From a virus: 45,668 nucleotides of DNA. Below, in pieces: positions 8,175 to 16,302 of this stretch; position 1 is the first letter of the stretch; every line of letters begins with the position of its first letter. The translations under genes and the position numbers were made by a program. The notes beneath the pieces were generated by a model. It saw only the letters and a list, made by a program, of their open reading frames with translations. It was not told the DNA's origin and did no database searches. The stretch lies in IMG/VR virus record IMGVR_UViG_3300006793_000063, positions 1 through 45,668 of that record. One strand, given 5' to 3'.

Positions 8175-8374
8175 CGTGTATTTGCAGTTCATTTAATGTG
8201 CAGTTGGAAGGAGATGTGAAATTTTACGATCCGGATGACAAATGCTTGCGGCGGGATGACGGAACCAAATATCGATTCTATTGGCTCGGCTGTCCAGCTC
8301 ATAAAGGTCGTTCTTTCAGAAAGACCCCTTCATTGGTTGTGGGGTTGAAGATAGCCAACGAACTAGAAAGGTAA
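8171..8374 (+). CDS. Uncharacterised small Cys-containing protein
   Basis: A 67-residue protein with an ATGA overlap to the gene before. MTCICSS and WLGCPAH supply two cysteine sites that could bind a metal, and KYRFYWLGCPAHKG looks like the last strand of a small zinc-ribbon-type fold. No family assigned. Confidence 0.6.
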   Translation: MTCICSSFNVQLEGDVKFYDPDDKCLRRDDGTKYRFYWLGCPAHKGRSFRKTPSLVVGLKIANELER

Positions 8375-8378
8375 GCTG

Positions 8379-8741
8379 ATGGAGTGCCCACACTGCAACA
8401 AGCAATCAGTTTTTGAGGCTGTGGAGATGATGAAGTTCAGACCTACCATTGAGAACTGGAATCTGGACAATCCACTGCATCAGCTGCCTGCTGCTTTGTA
8501 CACTTGCGTCGAGTGTGATGGGACAGTCAAGATCGATCTCAAGTGTCATTATTTGCAAGCCATCGAAACTCCGTTGATCTTCGACGACACAGCGAAGCAG
8601 ATTCTTGCAGCGGCCAGGAAAGATCGATCGAAGCCAGTCCCCAGAAGCATCATCGTGGCTCTGCGTCAGCGGAATTTCAAGAGAGTGCCTGACGATATGA
8701 CCGGCTTGGATGTGGTTCGTTTGATTCTGGGCCAGACATGA
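8379..8741 (+). CDS. Zinc-ribbon protein of unknown function
   Basis: A 120-residue protein. The N-terminal CPHC (residues 3-6) and a later CVEC at about 46-49 form a probable four-cysteine zinc ribbon. The remainder is a helical segment ending in a GLDVVRLILGQT helix. It closes the first early operon; cassette 2 begins right after its stop. Function unknown. Confidence 0.65.
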   Translation: MECPHCNKQSVFEAVEMMKFRPTIENWNLDNPLHQLPAALYTCVECDGTVKIDLKCHYLQAIETPLIFDDTAKQILAAARKDRSKPVPRSIIVALRQRNFKRVPDDMTGLDVVRLILGQT

Positions 8742-8859
8742 TTCCCCTTTATTTTCACAATCTTTGTGATTTCAAGGGGATTAGAGTGGTCTTTTCCCCT
8801 TCGAATGCCGTATAATAAAGATGTGACGTGAGTGGTGTTCTTGAGAGGAGAAAAGTGAG
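8742..8859 (+). promoter_or_regulatory. Early regulatory cassette, copy 2
   Basis: Stem-loop with CCCCTT (8744-8749) pairing AAGGGG (8774-8779) and an inner TCACAA/TTGTGA stem. Then the promoter core: TGGTCT at 8787-8792, 18-base spacer, TATAAT at 8811-8816, followed by the GTGACGTGAGTGGTGTTCTT leader and GAGAGGAGA RBS for the gene at 8860. Confidence 0.85.
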
Positions 8860-9042
8860 ATGGGCAAACTGATTTATTCTGGATGCATCGGCAATGGAAA
8901 GCTGAAAGAACTGGAAGTGATTCAGCTGAAGAGCGGTCGAGTTCGAATGATGCTGGCGGCTGGTGGCTGCTATGGTCAGATCTTTGAAGGGTCGATTGAA
9001 GAAGCCCGAGCGGAGTACAAACGACTGAAAAAGGAGAACTGA
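8860..9042 (+). CDS. Uncharacterised 60-residue early protein
   Basis: A small protein with a glycine-rich N-terminal half (YSGCIGNGKL) and a helical C-terminus (EEARAEYKRLKKE). It is the first gene behind cassette 2 and is followed within two bases by a 432-residue gene. The pattern of short strands and a final helix suggests a compact alpha/beta fold; no family recognised. Confidence 0.65.
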   Translation: MGKLIYSGCIGNGKLKELEVIQLKSGRVRMMLAAGGCYGQIFEGSIEEARAEYKRLKKEN

Positions 9043-9043
9043 G

Positions 9044-10342
9044 ATGAGTGACAATACTGTTGAACCTAGAACCTATTTCATTCCAATTTGCTGTTTGGAA
9101 GAGCTGACGGCCAAGATCGAGAAGCTGAATAAACGGGCCAAAAAACTGGGAGCCACTCCAATCGGGATGGAAGTTGGGGACAAATCTGTTCGGTACGGTA
9201 TCCACGAAATGGATACCATCGCATGGGTGGAAGTGGTTGAGCCCCATCACAAGCCCACTGGGCAGGTCATAGAAGTCCGAGAAGTGACTGTCACAGGGGA
9301 ATCCCCCAAATATGACGGGTGGACGTTCCTGGCGACTCTGGAGCCTGTGGGCGAAAAGAACATAATCCGATCGCTGGATGATGAGTGTGACTTGTCAGAG
9401 TACCGGGATCGAGTTGGGGAGTGTGATCACTGCCGGAAAGATCGTCGGAGAAAAGACACTTATGTCGTTCGCCACGATGATGGCAGAATGATGATGGTTG
9501 GCAAAACTTGCCTGAAGGACTTTCTGGGGCACAGCAATCCCAATTCATTGGCAGCGTGGGCATCCGCCATGTTCGGACTGGATGATCTGTTTTCCGGGTA
9601 TGCTGATTCTGATGGATTCGGGGAGCGGTCGGTCGGCAGCTGGTCACTGGAACTCTTCCTGGGATACGTGGCTGGCTACATCCGAGCCTATGGTTGGGTT
9701 TCTGGAAAAGAAGCTCATGAGAGTTTGGGTGCCAAGTTCTCCACTGCCCATGAAGTGGTCGATCACCTGGCCACTCCAGATGCTTACAGAAACGAAGCTT
9801 GGAATCGTGTTGAAGAGAAGATCTTCCCCACTGCAACTTCAGTCTGTAATAAAGCAGCAGCGGCCATCGAATGGGCCAAAGCCATTGAAACCGGCAACGG
9901 CAACGACTACCTGGACAATCTGCAGTTGATCGCAGAAGCGGGGTACGTCACCCAGCGGCTGGCCGGATACGCGGCTTCCATGCTGATCGCTCATGATCGA
10001 TTCTTAGATCGGGAGCTGGAGCGGCTGAAGAAAGCTAATCGTCCTGATTCTCACCATGTGGGAAACATCAAGGAACGAATGACGATGACTGTCACTTGTG
10101 AGCGGATTTTCACGAGTGAAGGAATGTGGGGAGTGACTGGGATCCACAAGATGGTTGATGCGGATGGAAATGACATTACCTGGTTCGCTTCCGGCTCTGC
10201 GGAATGGTTGGACATCGGTAACACTTACGTTGTCAAAGCCACCGTCAAAGAGCACAGCGAGTACCGGGATCGGGCTCAGACCATCGTCAATCGAGTGAAG
10301 ATCATGGAAGAAGTGGCGGAAGAAGTTGCGAGTGTTGGCTGA
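9044..10342 (+). CDS. Conserved-looking zinc-finger/OB-like protein, function unknown
   Basis: A 432-residue protein. After a basic N-terminal region there is a treble-clef-like segment, CDHCRKDRRRKDTYVV (about 128-143) with MMMVGKTCLKDF (about 150-161), giving four cysteines in C-x2-C and a distal cysteine. The central part is helical. The C-terminus (VTCERIFTSEGMWGVTGI, VKATVKEHSEYRDR) looks like an OB-fold strand pattern that often binds nucleic acid. I have seen this kind of architecture in phage and plasmid genomes without known function. It is the second gene of the cassette-2 operon. Confidence 0.75.
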   Translation: MSDNTVEPRTYFIPICCLEELTAKIEKLNKRAKKLGATPIGMEVGDKSVRYGIHEMDTIAWVEVVEPHHKPTGQVIEVREVTVTGESPKYDGWTFLATLEPVGEKNIIRSLDDECDLSEYRDRVGECDHCRKDRRRKDTYVVRHDDGRMMMVGKTCLKDFLGHSNPNSLAAWASAMFGLDDLFSGYADSDGFGERSVGSWSLELFLGYVAGYIRAYGWVSGKEAHESLGAKFSTAHEVVDHLATPDAYRNEAWNRVEEKIFPTATSVCNKAAAAIEWAKAIETGNGNDYLDNLQLIAEAGYVTQRLAGYAASMLIAHDRFLDRELERLKKANRPDSHHVGNIKERMTMTVTCERIFTSEGMWGVTGIHKMVDADGNDITWFASGSAEWLDIGNTYVVKATVKEHSEYRDRAQTIVNRVKIMEEVAEEVASVG

Positions 10343-10354
10343 TTCAGTTACATT
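10326..10354 (+). promoter_or_regulatory. Possible promoter for the sigma-like gene
   Basis: TTGCGA (10326-10331), 17-base spacer, TACATT (10349-10354). The stretch TTACATTAG recurs in the promoter ahead of the terminase module at 44195-44203. Candidate only; four of six bases match the -10 consensus. Confidence 0.35.
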
Positions 10355-10396
10355 AGTCAATTGCAGAAATTTGGACTTAACCTGAGGAGAAACAGG

Positions 10397-10933
10397 ATGC
10401 AGGCTTTGATGGAAGTGGACCCAGAACGGGAGACGTACGAAGACGTGGAGCAGCTGATCAACAAGATCTGCAATCGATTCGTGAAAACGTATGGCGGGGA
10501 ATTTGATGAGCTGAAAGGTATTGCCAATTTGGCCTATGTTCCAGCCAGCCGAAGCTATGAACCGGGACACGGCACCAAGTTCACATCTTACATATCCACA
10601 TGCGTCTGGAGGCGTCTCAAGTACCACTGTGACATCCAGCGAAGAAACGTGACGGCTCAGTCGCTGACGACAAAAGAAGGCGAACAGCGAGACGTGGAAG
10701 CCCCTGGTGCTTCTGATTTCAGAATTAGCAGCATGCTGAAACAGCTGTCAGAAGACGCGAAACAGATCGTACAGGTTGTGGTTGGCAGTCCGGAAGATTT
10801 GGCCGAGACGCTACTGCCGCCTGGGACGCACACCTTCTATGCAAGAGCTGCAGTCAATAAGTACATGAAGTCGTTGGGCTGGAAACCAGCTCGGATCAAA
10901 AAGTGCTTGGCTGATATCAAGGGGGTGCTGTAG
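10397..10933 (+). CDS. RNA polymerase sigma factor-like protein
   Basis: A 178-residue protein; the ATG at 10397 follows GAGGAGAAACAGG. Residues about 27-75 resemble sigma-70 region 2: a helix FDELKGIANLAYVPASRSYE followed by GTKFTSYISTCVWRRL, the hallmark G-x-K-F-x-(S/T)-Y segment for -10 recognition. The C-terminal part (ISSMLKQLSEDAKQIVQVV, YMKSLGWKPARIKKCL) could be a region-4-like helix-turn-helix. It may redirect host polymerase to the unusual cassette promoters, which is inference. The stop overlaps the GTG of the helicase gene (TAGTG). Confidence 0.6.
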   Translation: MQALMEVDPERETYEDVEQLINKICNRFVKTYGGEFDELKGIANLAYVPASRSYEPGHGTKFTSYISTCVWRRLKYHCDIQRRNVTAQSLTTKEGEQRDVEAPGASDFRISSMLKQLSEDAKQIVQVVVGSPEDLAETLLPPGTHTFYARAAVNKYMKSLGWKPARIKKCLADIKGVL

Positions 10934-12333
10934 TGCCAAGCAGTCCAATGCCTCACCAGAAAGATGGCATCAAGTTCATCGAGAAGCATCACGGAAGGGT
11001 GCTTCTCGCTGACGATATGGGGTTGGGAAAGTCGTTCACTTCGTTGGGGGTTCTGTATCGAAATCCTGACATGTTCCCGGCTGTGGTGGTTTGTCCAGCT
11101 GGGGTGAAGTTCAATTGGGAGCACGAAGCTCAGCATCACTTCGGATATCGAGCTTCGATCTGTGAAGGTGAAGCAGCTCCAAATCTGACGGATCGGGCCG
11201 GGATTCCCCAGCTGACGATTATCAATTACGACATCTTGGCTCCACGGAGAAAAGATGATCGAGTGGTGAAGATCAAGCCGTGGACAGATTACCTTCGGCA
11301 GCTGAAGCCGAAGACTCTGATTCTCGATGAATGTCAGATGTTGGGAGGTCGGGCAACGAAACGGACCAAAGCAATCACCAAGCTCAGCAAGGAGTTCAAG
11401 CACATCATTGCGATGTCTGGGACTCCGATTGTGAATCGACCGATCGAGCTGTTTCCAATTCTTCGGATCCTTTGGCCAAGGGAGTTCCGTTCGTTCTGGG
11501 AGTATGCACAGCGTTACTGCAATCCGAAGCTCAAGCCGTGGGGTTGGGAGTACAAAGGTGCTACCAATTTGGACGAGCTCCACAATCGATTGAGGCGGTT
11601 GGGGATGCTGCGACGAACTGAAGGTATTCTGAATCTGCCAAATAAGAAGACTTCAATCACAGTGATGCCGATGAAAGATTCCAGCCAGTATCACATGGCT
11701 GAGAATGATTTCCTGGCATGGGCTCGAAAGCACAAAGCAGACCGAGTGCATTCGATCAAGAAAGCCGAAGCTGTCAGCAAGGTGGGCTACCTTTTGCGGT
11801 TGGCGGCTGAGCTGAAGATGGATTCTTGTGTGGATTGGGCCAACAAATTCTTGGATGAGAATCCAAAGGAGAAGCTGGTGCTGTTCGCTTTCCACAAGCC
11901 AGTGATCAAACGACTGACCAAAGAAATTCCTGTGAAGTCGATCGTGATCGATGGGACCGTGACGGGCAGAGTTCGACAAGAAGCCGTCTGGCAGTTCCAG
12001 AAAGATCCACAGACTCGTCTCTGCGTGGCTCAGTTGAAGGCAGCGGGGGTTGGGATCAATCTCACAGCAGCGGCCACCCTGGCTCATGTGGAGCTGTGGC
12101 ACAATCCAGCGACTCACAATCAGGCTTCCAAACGGATCCATCGCATTGGCCAGAAGTCAGACACAAACATCCACTACTTGATCGCTCAAGGTTCGATCGA
12201 AGAACGTCTCTGCAAGCTGTTGCAGAAGAGACAGGAGATCATCGCGGCGATCATCGATGGAGGCGATTCGCCAAAAGACTTCAACATTTACCAGGAGCTG
12301 GTTTCAGCTTTGGGCAAAGGAGCTTTTTCATGA
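10933..12333 (+). CDS. SNF2-family DNA helicase/translocase
   Basis: A 466-residue superfamily 2 ATPase. DDMGLGKS (27-34) is Walker A, ILDECQ (130-135) the DExx box, AMSGTPI motif III, LVLFAFHKPVI and GVGINLTAA motifs IV-V, and ASKRIHRIGQ motif VI, the SMARCAL1/RapA-type signature. It lacks extra domains, so it is a minimal core translocase like those in many phages. It may remodel replication forks or displace host proteins. GTG start coupled to the sigma-like gene; ATGA coupling to the next gene. Confidence 0.9.
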   Translation: MPSSPMPHQKDGIKFIEKHHGRVLLADDMGLGKSFTSLGVLYRNPDMFPAVVVCPAGVKFNWEHEAQHHFGYRASICEGEAAPNLTDRAGIPQLTIINYDILAPRRKDDRVVKIKPWTDYLRQLKPKTLILDECQMLGGRATKRTKAITKLSKEFKHIIAMSGTPIVNRPIELFPILRILWPREFRSFWEYAQRYCNPKLKPWGWEYKGATNLDELHNRLRRLGMLRRTEGILNLPNKKTSITVMPMKDSSQYHMAENDFLAWARKHKADRVHSIKKAEAVSKVGYLLRLAAELKMDSCVDWANKFLDENPKEKLVLFAFHKPVIKRLTKEIPVKSIVIDGTVTGRVRQEAVWQFQKDPQTRLCVAQLKAAGVGINLTAAATLAHVELWHNPATHNQASKRIHRIGQKSDTNIHYLIAQGSIEERLCKLLQKRQEIIAAIIDGGDSPKDFNIYQELVSALGKGAFS

Positions 12334-12650
12334 CGGACGAAAACAAGATTCGCGATATCGACAGGGCCAGGGAAACCATCCGGAGACCAATCCGGATCGA
12401 TCCAAAAACCGTGGCAGCGATCAATTTGCGGAATATCACACACAAGATCCGACAGGACTTCAAAGCGGCTTGTGCGAAGTCCGGAATTAGTGTTCACCAT
12501 GCACTGAGAGAGTACGTTGAGATGTGTATCCAAAAAGGTGAAGTGCTGACCATGTTGTACTACGACATGATCATGGAGATCAAAACACTGAAAGCCCAGA
12601 TCGAAGAATTGCAGCAGCAGATAGATGACGACAGCATTCCAGATCTTTGA
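12330..12650 (+). CDS. Coiled-coil protein with ribbon-helix-helix-like core
   Basis: A 106-residue protein. Residues about 18-66 (PIRIDPKTVAAIN, then SGISVHHALREYVEM) have the strand-helix-helix rhythm of a small RHH DNA-binding domain. Residues 70-100 form a likely coiled coil (MIMEIKTLKAQIEELQQQI). Starts at an ATGA overlap with the helicase gene and ends the operon; cassette 3 follows three bases later. A regulator is plausible but unproven. Confidence 0.65.
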   Translation: MTDENKIRDIDRARETIRRPIRIDPKTVAAINLRNITHKIRQDFKAACAKSGISVHHALREYVEMCIQKGEVLTMLYYDMIMEIKTLKAQIEELQQQIDDDSIPDL

Positions 12651-12653
12651 TTA

Positions 12654-12763
12654 TTCCCCTTAATCTTTAGGATTCCAAGGGGATTAGAGTGGTCTTTTGA
12701 GGGGAAAGTGACGTATAATAAAGATGTGACGTGAGTGATGTCTTTTGTTTGAGGAGAATTGAG
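12654..12763 (+). promoter_or_regulatory. Early regulatory cassette, copy 3
   Basis: Stem CCCCTT (12656-12661) with AAGGGG (12677-12682); TGGTCT at 12690-12695; 18-base spacer; TATAAT at 12714-12719; leader GTGACGTGAGTGATGTCTTT; RBS GAGGAGA ahead of the ATG at 12764. Confidence 0.88.
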
Positions 12764-13078
12764 ATGGCCAGGTCAGTAGTGATCAAAGCGTTTGGCAAAG
12801 AGCTGGAAGTTTACTTGGTGAAACACAAGTACCCCAATGGTAGAATCGCCATCGCTGCCATCGATTTAGACGATGATGAACCCTGGGGAACACTCTCTGT
12901 CAATGTTCCAGACGCTCCTCTGTACGAAGATGAAATCATCATCAAAAACTACTCAGAGAATCACGTTTGGGCCATGAAGGTTGTGGAAGCTTTCCCCGAA
13001 ATGTTCGAAGAGACTGGCCTGACTGCTCGGGTTGGCTATCGATCTTGCCCCGTGTACAAGTTCAAAGGAGGACTTTAG
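12764..13078 (+). CDS. DUF4313-like protein
   Basis: A 104-residue protein. FGKELEVYLVKHKYPNGRIAI, then DEPWGTLSVNVPD and IIIKNYSENHVW give the pattern I associate with DUF4313 (PF14190), found on mobile elements and phages, function unknown. The ATG at 12764 sits behind GAGGAGAATTGAG; an in-frame GTG at 12731 in the cassette leader would add 11 residues but has no RBS. It ends two bases before the next start. Confidence 0.75.
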   Translation: MARSVVIKAFGKELEVYLVKHKYPNGRIAIAAIDLDDDEPWGTLSVNVPDAPLYEDEIIIKNYSENHVWAMKVVEAFPEMFEETGLTARVGYRSCPVYKFKGGL

Positions 13079-13079
13079 A

Positions 13080-13856
13080 GTGACTACTAAAGAGAAGAAG
13101 AGAACGAAGATCTACGAATGGGAAAAGCCGGTGGAGTTCACCGAGACATTCAAATGGGACGATCTGGATGCCACATTCAAGGCTGAGAGTTACAATGCCT
13201 GGATGCTTGATGCTTTGCCCATGATTGGAGAAATGACCATACTGGAGCACACAGAAGCTCGTGAGAAGGGCATCAAGATCGGAGATCGCATATTCTACAA
13301 GCGGCGACTGCCATTGTATTCTTTGCGGAGCCGCTGGTTGTTTTGCACTCCGACGATGAGCAGGACAGAGCTTTCTGTCTACAAAGGTCGAACTGAGCGA
13401 ATGGTTCGCTTTGATGCGGAGATCGGAATCCCGGTCTTGGCCGATCAGACTTTGAGCCCGTGGATGTCGCTGACTCCAAATGAAGTCTTTACCCTTCGGG
13501 GGCAGATCAGACGAGCTAAAGGCAAAGTGGCCATGGCTGGGCTGGGACTGGGTTGGGCAGCTCGGAAAGTTCTGGAGAGGAAGAAGGTTGAGCATCTGAC
13601 TGTGTACGAGAAAGATCAGGATGTGATCGATTACTTCGGCAAGAGCCTTGTGGAAGATTTTGGTGATCGAGTGACTCTGGCCTGTGGCTCAGCCTATGAA
13701 GCAGACTGGATGAGGTACGACGTTGCTCTCTGGGACATCTGGATGGGCATCGGAGACGCTGCGTGGGACAATCGGTATAATAGGATCAAAGACGAGATGA
13801 TTGCCGCTGGGAAGGTCTGTGTGGGATGGGCTGACGGCAATGTGCATCGGTCTTGA
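13080..13856 (+). CDS. Spermidine-synthase-like / class I methyltransferase fold protein
   Basis: A 258-residue protein, GTG start with AAAGGAGGA nine bases upstream. The C-terminal half has a Rossmann SAM-binding pattern: GKVAMAGLGLGWAARKVLE (glycine loop), VEHLTVYEKDQDVIDYF (acidic end of strand 2), and YDVALWDIWMGIGDA (motif IV position). The N-terminal half is unassigned. It may be a phage methyltransferase or an inactive relative; the substrate is unknown. Confidence 0.7.
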   Translation: MTTKEKKRTKIYEWEKPVEFTETFKWDDLDATFKAESYNAWMLDALPMIGEMTILEHTEAREKGIKIGDRIFYKRRLPLYSLRSRWLFCTPTMSRTELSVYKGRTERMVRFDAEIGIPVLADQTLSPWMSLTPNEVFTLRGQIRRAKGKVAMAGLGLGWAARKVLERKKVEHLTVYEKDQDVIDYFGKSLVEDFGDRVTLACGSAYEADWMRYDVALWDIWMGIGDAAWDNRYNRIKDEMIAAGKVCVGWADGNVHRS

Positions 13857-13866
13857 GGAGAGTGTG

Positions 13867-14109
13867 ATGATAATGATTGTGAGAAAGAGACGGGGGTACA
13901 TTTCAGTGGCTCCAGCCAGGCGGATACCACCAAAAGCGTATTTGCCACCGAAGCCCAAAGTCTTCAAGAAAAAGAAACAGGCTGAAGCAGCGGCAGCTAA
14001 AATGTTGGATGATCGGTACAAAACGCATGTGTACCGAATGGGAGGCGGCTGGGTTGCTACGGTTGCCGATTATGGTGAGATCGTCCACTACGTGATCAAG
14101 GACCATTGA
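13867..14109 (+). CDS. Small basic protein
   Basis: An 80-residue, strongly basic and proline-rich protein. RRIPPKAYLPPKPKVFKKKK (about 20-39) is followed by an alanine-rich helix and a GGGWVATVADYG strand pair. It could bind nucleic acid. The chosen ATG is 7 bases behind GAGGAG. It is immediately followed by the primase gene. Confidence 0.6.
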   Translation: MIMIVRKRRGYISVAPARRIPPKAYLPPKPKVFKKKKQAEAAAAKMLDDRYKTHVYRMGGGWVATVADYGEIVHYVIKDH

Positions 14110-14997
14110 GTGATCTCAGACTATCTTCAAAACAGGGGAATCCAGACAGCAAATTCTTCCCACCACCATGTGAGATCTGGGTGGGTTGGATTTGACTGTC
14201 CCGGCTGCTCTCCTGGTTGGGGGAAGTTCCGAGCGGGCATTGAGCTATCGACTGGCAGAACGAATTGCTGGCATTGCGGGCTGTTGCAAGGTCGGAAGGT
14301 GTTGGTTGATCTGCTGGGGATACCATACTCCGAAGCTTGTCGGGTGTGGGCTCAGGAGTTCAAAAATCAGCACCTCTTTGTGCCTGATGCCGAAGATGAA
14401 AAACTCGGTACTCTGGAGCTGCCGAAAGGCATCGTCGATCTGATGACGATCCACAAGCAGTATCTGAAGAAGCGGGGATTCGATCCAGGGATTCTGTCAA
14501 AACTTTGGGGGATCCGGGGGATCGGCATGGCGGTCAAGCTTTCATGGAGGATCTTCATCCCGATCCATGATGATCGTGGTCGAGTTGTTTCCTGGACTAC
14601 CAGAGCACTCCACAACGACGGCACTCGATACCAATCAGCATCGAACGATCAGGAAGAGAAGAACCTGAAGACGCTGTTGTATGGCGAGCACTTGGCGAGA
14701 AACACAATCGTGATCGTGGAAGGTCCGATGGATGCGTGGGCGATCGGCCCCGGTGGAGTGGCCACTCTGGGTATCGCTTACACTCAGACGCAGCTGTGCA
14801 GGCTCTCACAGTACACTCAGCGGATAGTTTGCTTCGACGCGACAGAAGATGCACAAGATCGAGCTGACGCTCTCTGTGCTCAACTGGCGGCTTTTCCTGG
14901 ACTCACTGAGAATGTGATGTTGGAGACCGGAGATGATCCAGCTGATGCTGATCCAGCTGAGATCGCAGAGCTACGAGCCCGTTATCTCGAATTCTGA
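14110..14997 (+). CDS. DnaG-type primase (zinc ribbon + TOPRIM)
   Basis: A 295-residue primase-like protein. C30-x2-C33 and C53-x2-C56 form the N-terminal zinc ribbon (FDCPGC, CWHCG). IVIVEGPMDAW (about 200-210) with the later IVCFDATEDAQDRAD is the TOPRIM metal site (E and DxD). It is short for a full DnaG (no helicase-interaction domain), similar to primases of other phages, and would work with the DnaB-like helicase encoded at 27388. The GTG start abuts the previous stop. The ribbon has Cys4 ligands. Ends at cassette 4. Confidence 0.87.
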   Translation: MISDYLQNRGIQTANSSHHHVRSGWVGFDCPGCSPGWGKFRAGIELSTGRTNCWHCGLLQGRKVLVDLLGIPYSEACRVWAQEFKNQHLFVPDAEDEKLGTLELPKGIVDLMTIHKQYLKKRGFDPGILSKLWGIRGIGMAVKLSWRIFIPIHDDRGRVVSWTTRALHNDGTRYQSASNDQEEKNLKTLLYGEHLARNTIVIVEGPMDAWAIGPGGVATLGIAYTQTQLCRLSQYTQRIVCFDATEDAQDRADALCAQLAAFPGLTENVMLETGDDPADADPAEIAELRARYLEF

Positions 14998-15000
14998 TTA

Positions 15001-15158
15001 TTCCCCTTAATCTTTAGGATTCCAAGGGGATTAGAGTGGTCTTCAGAGGGGTTTATGTCGTATAATATAAATGTGAGGTGTGAGTGATTGCTCTTCTCTG
15101 CGGAGGAAAGGCCCCGCAGAAGAGAGCTTTGTTTGTCGCTGATTTGAGGAGAGAAGTG
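15001..15158 (+). promoter_or_regulatory. Early regulatory cassette, copy 4 with long leader
   Basis: Stem CCCCTT (15003-15008)/AAGGGG (15024-15029); TGGTCT at 15037-15042; 18-base spacer; TATAAT at 15061-15066. Unlike the other copies the leader is about 55 bases longer and contains a 14-bp hairpin (15090-15127) before the RBS GAGGAGA and the ATG at 15159. Confidence 0.85.
15090..15127 (+). promoter_or_regulatory. Leader-RNA hairpin
   Basis: GCTCTTCTCTGCGG (15090-15103) pairs with CCGCAGAAGAGAGC (15114-15127), 14 positions with one G-U and one mismatch. The 10-base loop is AGGAAAGGCC. It lies in the 5' leader between promoter and RBS; no T-run follows, so it is not a simple terminator. It may stabilise the mRNA or bind a regulator; the loop contains an AGGA element. 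Confidence 0.6.
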
Positions 15159-15572
15159 ATGGCTGAGAATCGAGTGTCTCTGAAAGGGATCAAGACTTTA
15201 TCAACTGGAGCATTCGTCGCTTCATTCTACTGGGACGGTAAGAAGATCGGAACAGTAGAAGACGGCGGGCGGGGGGCTTGTTATCGATACTGTTTTGGGT
15301 ACGAAAAGCTGCGGGAGTGTGAAGCTTGGGCGAAGGAATTTCTTGGGGATGAGGCTTCTTCAGTTGAGAATCTGGATCACGTCGTCGCGAAACTAATCGA
15401 CGAGCATTTAGCAAAAAAGAAGCTGAAGTCGTGGTGCAAGAAAGGGATCGTTCTCAAAATGAAAGATGGATCTTACTTGACCTACAAAGTTGGGTACACT
15501 GTGGCTCTGGCGGATAGACTTCGAGAAAAACATCGTGACGATCTTGAGTGTGTTGTGAATGAAACTATTTGA
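15159..15572 (+). CDS. Uncharacterised early protein
   Basis: A 137-residue protein. The start resembles a small beta-barrel or WGR-like strand pattern (GAFVASFYWDGKKIGTVEDGG), followed by a helical stretch and a lysine-rich C-terminal half (SWCKKGIVLKMKDGSYLTYK). No family recognised. First gene of the cassette-4 operon, with three small genes following. Confidence 0.65.
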   Translation: MAENRVSLKGIKTLSTGAFVASFYWDGKKIGTVEDGGRGACYRYCFGYEKLRECEAWAKEFLGDEASSVENLDHVVAKLIDEHLAKKKLKSWCKKGIVLKMKDGSYLTYKVGYTVALADRLREKHRDDLECVVNETI

Positions 15573-15585
15573 GAGGAGAACTGAG

Positions 15586-15777
15586 ATGAACGGATATGTT
15601 TGCTTCTGGAATGGGAAGCGGTGTGAAGTCTACGCTGAAACGATGTACGCAGCGAAGCTGAAAGCGGTAGCTAAGTTCAAGGGGATGGCCGGACGAAAGC
15701 GGGTTCATTCTCATTTGGTTGCTGTTTGTTTGGCGGAAAAGAACGGCGAAGAAGTGATTCACAATCCTATTGATTGA
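15586..15777 (+). CDS. Small protein, 63 residues
   Basis: MNGYVCFWNGKRCEVYAETMYAA then KLKAVAKFK and HSHLVAVCLAEKNGE: an alternating beta-helix-beta layout typical of small phage host-interaction proteins. RBS GAGAGGAGAACTGAG. No known family assigned; such a layout occurs in many phage and planctomycete small proteins. Confidence 0.65.
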   Translation: MNGYVCFWNGKRCEVYAETMYAAKLKAVAKFKGMAGRKRVHSHLVAVCLAEKNGEEVIHNPID

Positions 15778-15788
15778 GGGGATATGAG

Positions 15789-16040
15789 ATGAGAGATGAA
15801 ACAGAAGGAATCCGTCGACAGATGGTCGATGAGATCAATGGGGCTGCTGCTGAGCGGAAAGAGATGGAGCAGCGGCATGGGCAGGTTTGGAACACGAAAG
15901 AGCTTCAGGAAGATTTCCAGGTGACTGGGTTCCTGGCTCCATGTGTGGTAGTCGTCAGAAGGTCTGACGGTGTGGCAGGATCGTTACTCTTTCAGGGGAG
16001 TCCTCGATTGTACTTTAACTGGGAAGAAGCGGAAAAATGA
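15789..16040 (+). CDS. Small uncharacterised protein
   Basis: An 83-residue protein with a charged helical N-terminal half (RQMVDEINGAAAERKEMEQRHG) and a strand-rich C-terminal half (LAPCVVVVRRSDGVAGSLLF). The ATG at 15789 follows GAGGGG; a TTG at 15774 is possible. Overlaps the next start (ATGA). Function unknown. Confidence 0.6.
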   Translation: MRDETEGIRRQMVDEINGAAAERKEMEQRHGQVWNTKELQEDFQVTGFLAPCVVVVRRSDGVAGSLLFQGSPRLYFNWEEAEK

Positions 16041-16234
16041 CAAACGAACTGGAGCACTTAACTGTTGAAGAGAAAGCGGCTGTGTTTGCTGCTTTGAAGT
16101 TGCTGGGATTCAAGAGCCACTGTGGCGAATGGATTGAAATCACAGAAGCGGGAGCTGTTTACGTGGGATTGGTTGAGATTTTACCGGCTGGAAGTATTTC
16201 CTTTAATTCTTTGGAATTGAAGGGGAAAGAGTAG
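16037..16234 (+). CDS. Small protein whose 3' end runs into cassette 5
   Basis: A 65-residue protein (EEKAAVFAALKLLGFKSH, then ITEAGAVYVGLVEI). The last dozen codons are the stem-loop of cassette 5, and its TAG stop overlaps the -35-like element (16232-16237). This suggests the cassette inserted into, or was captured by, the gene's 3' end. Confidence 0.6.
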   Translation: MTNELEHLTVEEKAAVFAALKLLGFKSHCGEWIEITEAGAVYVGLVEILPAGSISFNSLELKGKE

Positions 16235-16302
16235 TCTTCTGAGGGGTGTCTTGCGTATAATAAAGATGTGACGTGAGTGGTGTTCTTGAGAGGAGAAAAG
16301 TG
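16197..16302 (+). promoter_or_regulatory. Early regulatory cassette, copy 5
   Basis: Hairpin arms around 16197-16209 and 16214-16226 (AATTC with GAATT plus outer pairs, several G-U); TAGTCT at 16232-16237 instead of TGGTCT; 18-base spacer; TATAAT at 16256-16261; leader GTGACGTGAGTGGTGTTCTT; RBS GAGAGGAGA. The stem sequence differs from other copies, but pairing is kept. Confidence 0.83.

Noticed and set aside
8666-9250. Long minus-strand open frame (194 codons) across cassette 2 and neighbours
   Set aside because: It opposes well-supported + strand genes and a promoter, has no RBS, and its translation lacks any domain pattern.
12731-12763. In-frame GTG extension through cassette leaders (also at 16273, 18000, 23817)
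   Set aside because: The GTG lies within a few bases of the expected transcript start with no RBS, while the downstream ATG has an ideal RBS. The recurring N-terminus is explained by the shared leader.
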